Shown in pieces: positions 54,543 to 63,209 of a DNA stretch of 64,000 nt. The notes under the pieces were generated by a model that saw only the letters and a list, made by a program, of their open reading frames with translations, had not been told where the DNA came from and searched no databases. This stretch comes from Verrucomicrobiota bacterium (GTDB lineage Bacteria; Verrucomicrobiota; Verrucomicrobiia; Methylacidiphilales; JBCCWR01): the NCBI GenBank assembly GCA_039192515.1, contig JBCCXA010000003.1, positions 1 to 64,000 of the forward strand. The letters run 5' to 3'. The position numbers were made by a program, and so were the translations under genes. Within the stretch, counting starts at the first letter, position 1; each line of letters starts with the position of its first letter.

Positions 54543-55289
54543 ATGATTGCGACTTCTGCACATCAAAAAAAGAGTTTGAAGCAATGGTTGCGAACCGCGC
54601 CTGCACCTGCTTTAGTCCTCCTTTATTTCTTTTGTTTTAGTCCAGGATCCTTGCTTGCGGACGAAGCTGAGAACGTCATCGACGCGCAAGAGGTAGTCAG
54701 ACAAACACTTCCTGAAGAACCCGACTTAATAACACCAGAGCCTGAGCCTTTCAGACTGCCCACAGAGCAGCCTATTGATGATTACGAAATTCTATGGAAA
54801 GAGTCTCCTTTCACTAGAAATTCGAGCCCTGATGCTGACAAATTCTCGGCACCTGCTCAATACGTCCTTGAAGCTTGGACTGGCAGCGAAGAACAGAATG
54901 ACCTAAGGCTCTATGTTCGCCCCCGCGTAAAAGATGCTAAAGCAAAAGGAATAGAATGGGTCATTATCTCAAATGATGGTCCTCAAGAAGGCAACAAGCT
55001 TCTCGCCTTTAATTATGCCGAAAGTTTCAAAGAATTATCAGCTGAAGTTGAAATTCAAGGTCGCAAGTACACTGTAAAATATGATGAGCAAGCCCTTAAA
55101 AAGCCTTTGAGGCCCATTTCTCCAGGGGGAATAAGAAGACCTTCCACAACAAATCGGCCCGATATTCAAGTCCCTAACACCATTAGAAGACCCACTACTC
55201 CAACGACATCAACAAACAATAGCGCAGTTCGTAGACCACGTATTATAAGGAAGCCAGCCCCTATTAGAAGGCCCACCACGAACCAATAG
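54543..55289 (+). CDS. Pro/Arg/Thr-rich exported protein at the GspC position
   Basis: 248 residues. The N-terminus has a hydrophobic segment (about residues 20-38, PAPALVLLYFFCFSPGSLLA), either a signal peptide or a membrane anchor. A central domain (about 65-185; ILWKESPFTRNSS, YVLEAWTGSEEQNDLRLYVRP) is followed by a tail rich in Pro, Arg and Thr (from ~188; repeated RRP/RKP triplets). It lies between gspM and gspD, where GspC or GspN may stand. ESPFxxxS is the opening of the GspC homology-region style, so it may be a GspC analogue without PDZ domain. This is inference; no GspC domain could be confirmed. Confidence 0.55.
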   Translation: MIATSAHQKKSLKQWLRTAPAPALVLLYFFCFSPGSLLADEAENVIDAQEVVRQTLPEEPDLITPEPEPFRLPTEQPIDDYEILWKESPFTRNSSPDADKFSAPAQYVLEAWTGSEEQNDLRLYVRPRVKDAKAKGIEWVIISNDGPQEGNKLLAFNYAESFKELSAEVEIQGRKYTVKYDEQALKKPLRPISPGGIRRPSTTNRPDIQVPNTIRRPTTPTTSTNNSAVRRPRIIRKPAPIRRPTTNQ

Positions 55290-55298
55290 ATTTAATTT

Positions 55299-57497
55299 AT
55301 GCATCCAAAAACAAAAATTTTTAATTTCTTGCTGTTTATCAGTATATTATTTTACTCATCTGGCGGGTCAGCTGACACACACCCTCTAAATTTTGTTAAT
55401 GCTGACGTGGAAGTGGTTCTTATGGAATATGAGAAACTTTCCGGTAAAAACCTCATCATTGAGCCTCAAGTTTTAGGTAGTGGTAGCGGTAACTCTATTA
55501 GACTAGTCACTAACCCCAACAATCCTCCCACCAAAGAAGAAGCCATTGAGCTCATCGAAACAACTCTGCTTCTCCATAACGTCGCGATCGTTCCCTATGA
55601 TGAGAAGACGGTAAAAGTGCTAGTTCGTCCACCAAGAGCTGAAGGGGTACCCATGATTAAAGACCCTAAAAAGATACCGAGCTCAGATCAACCTGTTAAC
55701 TACTACATGCCCCTCAATTATATTGCACCAGACGCTGCTCAACAAATTATTCAAAGTAACATCCAAGGCGCCGACCCTAATATTACTTTGATCACTCCCG
55801 TTCCTGACGCTCAAGCCCTTATCATTACAAGTAAGGCTAACTTTCTAAATAAGATAATAGAGATAAAAGAGCTCATCGATGTGCCTCCGGCTAAAATGGA
55901 GAATAAGTTTGTAAAACTCGAGCGAGCAGATGCAGAATCTGTTACAGAGATTTTATCACAGCTGTTCGAACAAAGTGGTTCGAACAGCCGTCCCACTGCA
56001 AGTAGAACCACCAACCCATCTCGAACTCCTCCAACTCCTAACAGAGCGCCCACGGCACCAAGCAGTTCCGGACCATCTCCTACTTCCATAGGAGAAGAAA
56101 CTAAACTAATTCCTGACACTCGGACAAACCGTATTCTTGTTTCAACAAGACCTAGAAATTTCGCCTACATCGAAGATTTAATTAAACAGCTTGACTCAGA
56201 AAGCAGCCACTCAAAACCCACAGTAATGCCTCTAAAGTATGTGATCGCCTCTGACATCATTGGCGTCCTCGCAGATATATTAGAAGAACCTGATAGTGCT
56301 GGAGGCACTGGAACTGGTAACCGTCCTTCCAATAGCCAGAATCAACGCCCCAGTGGCGGCAGTTCTAACAATCAAAATAGTTCATCTGAAGGAGCATCAG
56401 TTTCTGCTTCGGAAAGAGCAGAAGTGCCGGAGGCCATTATCGTAGGGAAAACAAAACTCATTGCCGATAACCGCACTAATTCGATCATGATCATGGGCCC
56501 TCCCGAGAGCATCGAACGATCTAAAGATCTATTAGAACAACTAGATCAACGTCCTAGACAGATTTTTCTAAATACAATCATTGGCACTCTCTCCTTGGAA
56601 AGTGAACTTAGATTCGGCATCGATATTTTCTCCGAGTTTTTGGGTGGCACAGGAAGTAATGGACTAGGTCCATCTATAAACACTGGAGCTAGAGGCGATG
56701 GTGCCGGTGCGTGGCCTGACCTAGATGGGTTTGACAATATACCTAATGTAGTGGCTAACGCAGCTAGTGGGCTCAATATTTATACAGCTATTGGAGGTAC
56801 TATTGAAGCCTATGTCAACGCTCTCTCTTCATCTGATAGGTTTCAAGTGCTCGCTAGACCTGCAATTATGACACGCAACAATAAAACAGCCAGAATTACA
56901 TCTGGCACTCGTGAGCCCGTACCTACGTCTACATTGACTAATACTACAGACACAGACAATTTTCAGACAAACATTGAATTTGAGGACGCCGTTTTAGAAC
57001 TAGAAATCTTACCCTATATCAATGCAGATGATGAAGTAGTCCTTAACGTGAGCCAGTCCAATAACCAATTAAGCGGCAGAACCACAGTAGGTTCCACTCA
57101 GGGTGTACCTATCTTTGAAGACCAGTCTATTAATACAGAGGTTACTGTACCTGACCGCTCAACAGTTATGATTGGTGGACTCATTAGAGAAAGTCCTACC
57201 CGAAATGAATCTGGAGTACCACTTCTTAAAGACATACCCTTACTTGGCTATCTTTTTAAGACTACAACAATCGACAAGGATAGAGACGAGTTGATCATTC
57301 TCATCCAACCTACTGTGATCAATCACGAAGACGAAATACTAGAAAAAGCTCAACTTGAACTCGACCTTACTGGCATTGAAGAAACGAGCATTCCTAATCC
57401 TTCATATCCAACGAAAATCCGACCAGCTATCCCTGTTACAAGCGAGATCATTCATCAAGCTATTCCAGTAAATGAGGAGACAGCCCCGTTACAATAA
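55299..57497 (+). CDS. gspD: Type II secretion outer-membrane secretin GspD
   Basis: 732 residues. Signal peptide (1-~25), N0 domain (HPLNFVNADVEVVLMEY...), N1, N2 and N3 domains with the repeated linkers IQQLD-like FAYIEDLIKQLDSES and SKDLLEQLDQRP, then the secretin barrel ending VPLLKDIPLLGYLFKTTTIDKDRDELIILIQPTVI. Two low-complexity Ser/Pro/Thr/Asn/Gly-rich insertions lie at about 228-266 and 340-370, larger than usual for a secretin. Last gene of the type II operon. A 44-bp gap separates it from the convergent protease. No GspS-type pilot is nearby. Confidence 0.93.
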   Translation: MHPKTKIFNFLLFISILFYSSGGSADTHPLNFVNADVEVVLMEYEKLSGKNLIIEPQVLGSGSGNSIRLVTNPNNPPTKEEAIELIETTLLLHNVAIVPYDEKTVKVLVRPPRAEGVPMIKDPKKIPSSDQPVNYYMPLNYIAPDAAQQIIQSNIQGADPNITLITPVPDAQALIITSKANFLNKIIEIKELIDVPPAKMENKFVKLERADAESVTEILSQLFEQSGSNSRPTASRTTNPSRTPPTPNRAPTAPSSSGPSPTSIGEETKLIPDTRTNRILVSTRPRNFAYIEDLIKQLDSESSHSKPTVMPLKYVIASDIIGVLADILEEPDSAGGTGTGNRPSNSQNQRPSGGSSNNQNSSSEGASVSASERAEVPEAIIVGKTKLIADNRTNSIMIMGPPESIERSKDLLEQLDQRPRQIFLNTIIGTLSLESELRFGIDIFSEFLGGTGSNGLGPSINTGARGDGAGAWPDLDGFDNIPNVVANAASGLNIYTAIGGTIEAYVNALSSSDRFQVLARPAIMTRNNKTARITSGTREPVPTSTLTNTTDTDNFQTNIEFEDAVLELEILPYINADDEVVLNVSQSNNQLSGRTTVGSTQGVPIFEDQSINTEVTVPDRSTVMIGGLIRESPTRNESGVPLLKDIPLLGYLFKTTTIDKDRDELIILIQPTVINHEDEILEKAQLELDLTGIEETSIPNPSYPTKIRPAIPVTSEIIHQAIPVNEETAPLQ

Positions 57498-57541
57498 ATC
57501 AAGCTGAGAATAAATTGAGGGCTTGTAAATCTTATCAAAAT

Positions 57542-59242
57542 TTATTCTACCCTTTTCTGTAAAGTAGAGGTCATTGAGTTGTTGCGAGGCTCAATATCAT
57601 CTTTCTGAAACAAACTTACTTGAGAAGTAATCTGAACAGCCCCTCCATAGTTCATGTTCTTTATAATTTCTTGTTCATGCACAGCAATTTCACCAACTTG
57701 AAGTTGAGGGATAGTGAAATTCATGGGCACTCCATCAAGTTTAATAGCATGATTGATGTTAAAGAGATTCTCCGTACCACGATTTTGCACAACGGACTGC
57801 ACCTTGGGGTAAGGGTTGGAATCAGCCCCAGCAGGAATGTAATAATGCGAAGAAATGGCAATATCCAATAGACCTCGTTCCTCACGCTGTAATATGCGGT
57901 TCATATTAATAATCCCAGATCCATACATGGGATCTACACCAGGCTGACCTGCTTCATCTAGGTAATTCATAACAAGTTCTTGAGCAGCCAAGACATTGGA
58001 GCCCTCCAGAGAAGCAACCGCCGCCACTAATCCAGATACCACTGCTGCTGAAGCAGAAGTGCCGCTAAAAGATATCCAGCCGTCCTCAAACCAAGCAGCT
58101 TGCAGTCCAACTCCTGGCGCCACTACATCTAACCCCTCTCCCCCATTTGAAAAATAGGCATAACGACTGTTACCATCTACTGCTCCTACCGACAAGACAG
58201 ACTCAAAGCGTGCTGGATAAACCAGGCGATCATAACCTTCATTACCTGAGGCACCCACAACAACTACTTCTTTGGCGTTGGCATAAGCTACTGCTTCTTT
58301 AAGTATCTGGCTTTGCCCGTAGGATCCTAAACTCATATTGATGATTTGAGCTCCAGAATCAACAGCTTCAACTAACCCACTGGCAACTGTGAAACTGTCT
58401 CCAACTCCAAATTCATCAAGCACACGAACATCTATAATTTTCGAAGAAGGTGCCAATCCCTTGTAACCACCTAAAAGACCCCCTATCAATGAGGCTACAG
58501 CCGTTCCATGAGCCGAAGTGCCATCACTTTTGGCCTCGATATTAGTCATAGCACTACCCACTTGTTGCCCGCCAAATTCAGAGGTCATATCCAAGGTGTC
58601 GACAACTACACCTTCTAACGCTGCGTGCTCCTCAATTCCATTATCTAAAACTGCTACTGTTACGCCACTACCCCATTCGTTGTTTATTTCTTCAAGACCT
58701 AGCCAAAGATACAGGTAGGGTCCTATAGAGAGGAGCTCTTGGGTATGATCACTTAACTTATTGACCGGGTCGCTAGGTATACTCACAAACAAATTTGGGC
58801 TGAGACTTCCTTTGTCTTCCAGTAAATCCTCGAGGGAATCTGCATCTCCACGCACTCGAATGGAGTCGAGAGCGGGAATTTTAGAAATTATTTCGAAACC
58901 TTTCTCCTCGGCGGATTCCAAAAATTTCCTATAGGCGCCGTCGTCGTGGAATTTTACAATTTGCTCCCCAGTAATTTCTTCAGAACTTTCTTTATAAGAT
59001 GGATTAGGCTGTAAACTTTCCTCTAGAAAGCCCTGTCTTATCGCTGCCACAGCATAGGCGCTCACTCCTTCTTCCTCTGGAATAGAACTTTCCTCTGTTT
59101 CGATCCCATTGTGGAGATTATTTTGGGTTATTATCTGCTCTGCTGCTCGATCCTCTGAAGCACTCTGCTTCGAGAGGAAGAAAAAGAGAGCTAAAGCTAA
59201 TAGCAGAGTAGAAAAGCCGAATATAAAGTCTTTTAATTTCAT
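57542..59242 (-). CDS. Secreted subtilisin-like (S8) serine protease
   Basis: 566 residues. N-terminal transmembrane/signal segment (~5-24), then a propeptide-like region (~60-165), then the S8 domain with Asp200 (VAVLDNGIEEH), His245 (GTSAHGTAVAS), oxyanion Asn334 (VGASGNEGY) and Ser396 (FSGTSASAA). The C-terminal part (~455-566) is beta-rich and resembles a CARDB/APHP-type adhesion-like domain (VVQNRGTENLFNINHAIKLDG). ATG start at 59242. Convergent with gspD, so co-regulation with the secretion operon is not automatic, but it is a plausible exported enzyme. Confidence 0.9.
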   Translation of the reverse strand: MKLKDFIFGFSTLLLALALFFFLSKQSASEDRAAEQIITQNNLHNGIETEESSIPEEEGVSAYAVAAIRQGFLEESLQPNPSYKESSEEITGEQIVKFHDDGAYRKFLESAEEKGFEIISKIPALDSIRVRGDADSLEDLLEDKGSLSPNLFVSIPSDPVNKLSDHTQELLSIGPYLYLWLGLEEINNEWGSGVTVAVLDNGIEEHAALEGVVVDTLDMTSEFGGQQVGSAMTNIEAKSDGTSAHGTAVASLIGGLLGGYKGLAPSSKIIDVRVLDEFGVGDSFTVASGLVEAVDSGAQIINMSLGSYGQSQILKEAVAYANAKEVVVVGASGNEGYDRLVYPARFESVLSVGAVDGNSRYAYFSNGGEGLDVVAPGVGLQAAWFEDGWISFSGTSASAAVVSGLVAAVASLEGSNVLAAQELVMNYLDEAGQPGVDPMYGSGIINMNRILQREERGLLDIAISSHYYIPAGADSNPYPKVQSVVQNRGTENLFNINHAIKLDGVPMNFTIPQLQVGEIAVHEQEIIKNMNYGGAVQITSQVSLFQKDDIEPRNNSMTSTLQKRVE

Positions 59243-59368
59243 TTAAATAATCCCTTCATTCATAATATAAGTTAGCATCTGTTAGATGCATTTAAAATCA
59301 AACTTATTGCAATTATTTAGGCAAATCATAGCGGAGTCTTAATAGAAAGTGATGTTTAACATAGCAAA
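59243..59368 (-). promoter_or_regulatory. Upstream region of protease with hairpin and shared 13-mer
   Basis: A perfect hairpin GCATCT/AGATGC (59275-59280 and 59284-59289, 3-nt loop) lies 33-47 bp before the protease start on the minus strand, also acting as a possible weak terminator for the gene at 59369. ATTGCAATTATTT at 59306-59318 matches 13 bases of the palindromic site upstream of the sulfatase gene (38358-38370). Confidence 0.35.
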
Positions 59369-60253
59369 TCAATTTACAGGCAATGCCATAGGGATATCTT
59401 CATCGTCCTGATTAAGTCCAGTAATTCTTTGCCCTGAGGATAACAACTCTACATCCTCTTCTCCACCTACTTTGCCGCCACCGACTAAGCGAACCAAGCC
59501 CTGCGGTGTTTTTGCCATCTTAGGTACAGTTCGAGTAATCATCCTATCTTCTTGGTATAGAATCGCACCGTCAACATCAATCATTGTATAACGATATGTA
59601 GTCGCGCCTACTGTATGTAGGACATGCAATGTCAGATCTGGGTCAAAAGCAATTTGTGGGTCTGTGTAAGAAACAATTGTTCCAAGCCTTTTCGTCGCAT
59701 GTACTACATTTACTTTAGGCTCTTCCACTCGTATATAGAGATACGCACGATCTCTTTCAAGGAAGCGAATCAAAGAATAATGTTTTTCTGTTCCTTCATC
59801 TAAACGTTTTGCACTCCACATCACGCTGCCCTTGCCAACATTAAAGACCAACGGGTCCGTGATATATGCGCCCCGCCCGGGCAGCTCAACAACTGCTTGT
59901 ATGGTATACTGGCCTGTTTCGTGGATGGCGTAATAAGGCGAAATATTAATCTCTACTTCTTTGGATTGCGATGGAGGTATCCGAAGTGCACCTACGGCTA
60001 ATTCACGATTTTTTATGATAGTGGTATTGTGATTTACCGATTTCACACGAAAGCTAAGCCAAGAGGTTTTTCGACTACTATTATTCGTTAAGAGCAAAGA
60101 TTCGTTGGAAATATTGCGAACCTTGACAATAAATTTAGCCTCTTCGTACTGAATGAAAGTCTGCCTTTGAGCTATCAGCGAAGTTTCTATTTGAGCAAAC
60201 ACAAAATTACTCCAGCTCCATAGAGCCAATAAATGTAAGCTAACTTTATACAT
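59369..60253 (-). CDS. Exported beta-sandwich protein, unknown
   Basis: 294 residues. ATG at 60253 (a TTG lies 6 bp upstream). The signal peptide ends at about residue 21 (NFVFAQ). The mature part has an Ig-like/beta-sandwich opening (QYEEAKFIVKVRNISNESLLLTNN), recalling BACON/intracellular or Ig-like domains, then a second beta domain (~150-230) with IAFDPDLTLHVLHTVGATTYRYTMIDVDG. No enzymatic motif is seen. It lies on the same strand upstream of the protease, so it may be co-transcribed if the 115-bp gap is read through. Confidence 0.5.
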   Translation of the reverse strand: MYKVSLHLLALWSWSNFVFAQIETSLIAQRQTFIQYEEAKFIVKVRNISNESLLLTNNSSRKTSWLSFRVKSVNHNTTIIKNRELAVGALRIPPSQSKEVEINISPYYAIHETGQYTIQAVVELPGRGAYITDPLVFNVGKGSVMWSAKRLDEGTEKHYSLIRFLERDRAYLYIRVEEPKVNVVHATKRLGTIVSYTDPQIAFDPDLTLHVLHTVGATTYRYTMIDVDGAILYQEDRMITRTVPKMAKTPQGLVRLVGGGKVGGEEDVELLSSGQRITGLNQDDEDIPMALPVN

Positions 60254-60323
60254 CCCCAATATTAGTATAGCAAATCATACAGCTTATACAAGCTTGGTAG
60301 TTAAAGCTGCTTAAAGGTCTATT

Positions 60324-61022
60324 CTAGGCACTCAAGGCAACATCAGAGTCTGATGCTTCTATGGCTTGGACCAGTTTCCACTTATCCCATAGCATAGCTT
60401 TTTGAAAATCTCTAATCAGGGTGATCCTGCTATCACCATGAATCTTCTCAAGTTGATTGACAAAGCGTTTTGCAAGCCAATTAGCAGCCCGATATCTGCG
60501 TATCAGCCTGTCATCTTCATAATTAAAATTCTCATCCTCAAAGAGCCGCTCTTTGATCCATGCCACTTGATTAGTATCTATACTTCCTGCTAGTAACAAA
60601 CAGAACCTGAGCAACAAGAGGTAAACATCCACCTTTGCTTGAACTTCTAAATTACAGGCAGACGTCTCCGACTCAACGCTTAATTTTCCTTGCTGATACC
60701 ATAGAGCCGCATGAATTCCATGAGTGATTTCTTCCAGGAAAGCAATAAGTTCTCTGACATTACGGCTCGATAAACATTCTCTAGGATCTTCCCTTTCAAG
60801 CTTTGAGACAAGCTCTGGAGCATAGTATATAGCTACATACAGCCTGCCCTTGCTTTCTCTCAAGAATGTATAAGCCCAATCCCAATAGTCACTAGAATCC
60901 AGCTCAGCAGCTTTGGCCAACTCACGACTACGCACAGAACTAATAAGACAGTCCTCCAGGTTGATTCCAGTGGCATCATAGGTCCTTTCCATTACCTCTT
61001 GTATTTCTGCCAGTAATGTCAT
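60324..61022 (-). CDS. Uncharacterised helical protein, coupled pair member B
   Basis: 232 residues, all-alpha by appearance, no signal peptide or transmembrane segment, no recognised motif. The ATG overlaps the upstream gene's TGA by 1 nt (TGATG), giving coupled translation. An upstream TTG at 61025 is possible. Some segments (DDRLIRRYRAANWLAKRFVNQLEKIHG) look like helical bundle repeats, with many charged residues. Tested by eye for sensor, nuclease, kinase and transferase motifs without result. Confidence 0.5.
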   Translation of the reverse strand: MTLLAEIQEVMERTYDATGINLEDCLISSVRSRELAKAAELDSSDYWDWAYTFLRESKGRLYVAIYYAPELVSKLEREDPRECLSSRNVRELIAFLEEITHGIHAALWYQQGKLSVESETSACNLEVQAKVDVYLLLLRFCLLLAGSIDTNQVAWIKERLFEDENFNYEDDRLIRRYRAANWLAKRFVNQLEKIHGDSRITLIRDFQKAMLWDKWKLVQAIEASDSDVALSA

Positions 61023-61732
61023 CAACTAGAAATGATCAGTAAATCTTGGTCAGGCCCTTCAAAATGAAGATGATTATCCGCAAGATGATTGAGTGCGCAT
61101 CTTACTTCGTGAAACTGTTCTGATAACCTACCAAACACTTCCTCAAGATCTGAATCCTTGGCTAGGCGATGACTAGAAGCACAATGGTAATTGGCTCTAC
61201 CCATTCCCTCGTAAAACCCTATATCAGGCCCTCCGCGCCTTTCCTGGTAGGCTTTCACTCGATCTGCAAAGATGCCACTGATAAATAGGGAGTAATCTGC
61301 TATATGGGACCTTATAAGAAAAGCCTCATCAGAACCCGCTTCTTGAATCAAAGCTAGCATATCAGAAATATATGGCCTGTGATATCCCATACTTGGATCG
61401 GTTCGCTTTATTTTTTTGTTATTGGCGCCTTGACTAAAGCTCACCAATACAGAAGCGATGTAATCAGCAAATAATCTATCATCAATACCTACTCGTTTAA
61501 GCATCCATCTGGTCAAAACGTAAAAATACAACTCTGAGGAAACTTGCAGGCATTTACACTCATCAATGAGCCTTTCATAAACTAAGCGGTGATCTAATAA
61601 CGAGTCACGAGATTCCTCATCCTTAAACAAATCCAATAGGACACTGTTTTCTTCCTCACTTTCAGACAAGGCTTTTTGAATAAAAGCAAAGTCTTCAGCC
61701 TTTAATCGATTGCGACATTCTGCATATAACAT
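61022..61732 (-). CDS. Uncharacterised helical protein, coupled pair member A
   Basis: 236 residues. Start at the ATG 61732, supported by a GGGAGG ribosome-binding site directly before it; an ATG 15 bp upstream is less likely. All-alpha by appearance; contains SSELYFYVLTRWMLKRVGIDDRLFADYIASVL, a pattern I loosely recall from conserved unknown proteins in other bacteria. The segment LSEQFHEVRCALNHLADNHLHF near the C-terminus is also helical. No signal peptide. Its TGA and the next gene's ATG overlap, so the pair is likely functionally linked. No function assigned. Confidence 0.5.
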   Translation of the reverse strand: MLYAECRNRLKAEDFAFIQKALSESEEENSVLLDLFKDEESRDSLLDHRLVYERLIDECKCLQVSSELYFYVLTRWMLKRVGIDDRLFADYIASVLVSFSQGANNKKIKRTDPSMGYHRPYISDMLALIQEAGSDEAFLIRSHIADYSLFISGIFADRVKAYQERRGGPDIGFYEGMGRANYHCASSHRLAKDSDLEEVFGRLSEQFHEVRCALNHLADNHLHFEGPDQDLLIISS

Positions 61733-61958
61733 CACGCCTCCCTCCATACTAAGTTATAGCAGGGACAGTGCCAGAGCCCCAAGAACGTCCCTCTTTTTTA
61801 TCTGGTATTCGCTTACATCAAACTCAAGAAGTAGCTACTAACTAGACCCAAGTGCTGAGATAACCTTGAGATATCTATCCTGTCATTCAATATATCGGCA
61901 TCTCCACAGAATTCTTAATATACTTACGATAAACTACTTACACAAAACTAGCAAAGCA
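61733..61958 (-). other. Intergenic region upstream of helical pair
   Basis: About 226 bp before the coupled pair and after the zinc-ribbon bactofilin on the minus strand. It carries the ribosome-binding site of the pair at the right end of the coupling gene but no clear promoter, repeat or terminator that I can defend. Confidence 0.3.
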
Positions 61959-62687
61959 TTAAACCTCAAGCTCATCAGCAGACTCATCCTGATGCTTCAA
62001 GGCTATTCCTTTTCCTTTTAATATCCCACCTGTTTTAACACTTAGTTCCCCAAATTGAATTAGATCCGCAGTCAGTGAGCCTGTTTCAGTTACCTCAAGT
62101 GCCTGCTGGACTGTAACCTTCTGTGCAGCGAGCTGCCCAGAAACGACACAACAATCCACCCTTAAATTCTTAGAGATACGTAACGAGGCTTTTGGTTTCA
62201 CTTGAATTGAAGGACCATCAATGTCTCCCTGTACAAAGGCCTTTCCACCAATCACTAGCGTCTCATATACTTTAATATTGGCTCGACATTTTCCTTCTAC
62301 CAAAATATTAGCGGCTTCAATTTTTTTACCATTAAAAAACCCACCTGGCTTAATGTGAACATCCCCGTAGGTCTGAATCATTCCTGACTTAGCAGATTGC
62401 TCCCTCTCTATCACATGATCGGTCATATCCAGGTAAGCTGAACAATGATTACATTGCCATGACATGGCACTTAAAGGAATACGTAAATCACTTTGGCAAT
62501 GCAAACAGTTGACGCGACGCGAAGCTACTTTCCTCTTGCGCTCCCTAGGACCTCTATGACTTTCTTCCAGGCTAATTCGAACTCCACAATTTTGACAAAA
62601 TGTAGACTTCGCCTCCACATACTCCATCTGTTTATGTCCACAGGAAGGACAGGAAATCTCGTGCTTTTCAGGACCTTTTCTTTGCAT
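61959..62687 (-). CDS. Bactofilin fused to two N-terminal zinc ribbons
   Basis: 242 residues. Two rubredoxin-like zinc knuckles: Cys13/16 with Cys31/34 (CPSC...CQNC) and Cys61/64 with Cys79/82 (CLHC...CNHC), separated by a basic linker (ERKRKVASRR). The C-terminal ~140 residues are a bactofilin (DUF583) beta-helix, with repeated strands such as IKPGGFFNGKKIEA and VKTGGILKGKGIAL. Bactofilins polymerise without nucleotide and shape cells or anchor proteins. The Zn ribbons may bind nucleic acid or protein. It follows a smaller bactofilin by 18 bp. Confidence 0.75.
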   Translation of the reverse strand: MQRKGPEKHEISCPSCGHKQMEYVEAKSTFCQNCGVRISLEESHRGPRERKRKVASRRVNCLHCQSDLRIPLSAMSWQCNHCSAYLDMTDHVIEREQSAKSGMIQTYGDVHIKPGGFFNGKKIEAANILVEGKCRANIKVYETLVIGGKAFVQGDIDGPSIQVKPKASLRISKNLRVDCCVVSGQLAAQKVTVQQALEVTETGSLTADLIQFGELSVKTGGILKGKGIALKHQDESADELEV

Positions 62688-62705
62688 GAACTTATGACAA
62701 TTAAT

Positions 62706-63128
62706 TTACTTCTTTATAAAATCAGGGGTCGTCTGCTTAACCCATCTAGCCATTGAGGATTGAGGACCGATATCAAAATCTACTTCTACTTCTGCACCTT
62801 TGGGCACAACCACCGATTTTGCTCGACAAACACCCCGAACCTTAGCACTAGGCTTAATAGTGACATCACCTGTCGCACTAACCTTTCCTATGCAATGCCC
62901 AAGAATTTCACAAGACCCCACTCGAATCTCACCCTCTACTTTAGAACATTTATCAAATACGATATGGTGCTTAGACTTTACATTTCCTACTAGCCTTGCA
63001 GCAAAATGACCCGAATGATTAAAAGCCAACTTGCCTTCTAAACGCATGCCCTCTGAAATTAAAATAGGGGAATCCTCTTCTTTTTTAATGAGTGGCAACA
63101 CCTCTTTAATTTTTACATTCCAATTCAT
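62706..63128 (-). CDS. Bactofilin (DUF583)
   Basis: 140 residues from ATG 63128. A TTG at 63218 would extend the gene by 30 residues and make it overlap the divergent LuxE-like gene by 9 bp, so the ATG is preferred; it leaves 81 bp for divergent promoters. The core is the right-handed beta-helix repeat with SPILISEGMRLEGKLAFNHSGHFAARLVGNV and SKVEGEIRVGSCEILGHCIGKVSATGDVTIKPSAKVRG, typical of bactofilins. It lacks the zinc ribbons of the next gene and probably co-assembles with it. Confidence 0.78.
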   Translation of the reverse strand: MNWNVKIKEVLPLIKKEEDSPILISEGMRLEGKLAFNHSGHFAARLVGNVKSKHHIVFDKCSKVEGEIRVGSCEILGHCIGKVSATGDVTIKPSAKVRGVCRAKSVVVPKGAEVEVDFDIGPQSSMARWVKQTTPDFIKK

Positions 63129-63209
63129 AAAGCCACAGAATTCCAGATTTAACTTACGATATTCTTTTCTTTCATTAGCAGTTATATACTCTTTTCGACC
63201 TATTCTCAA

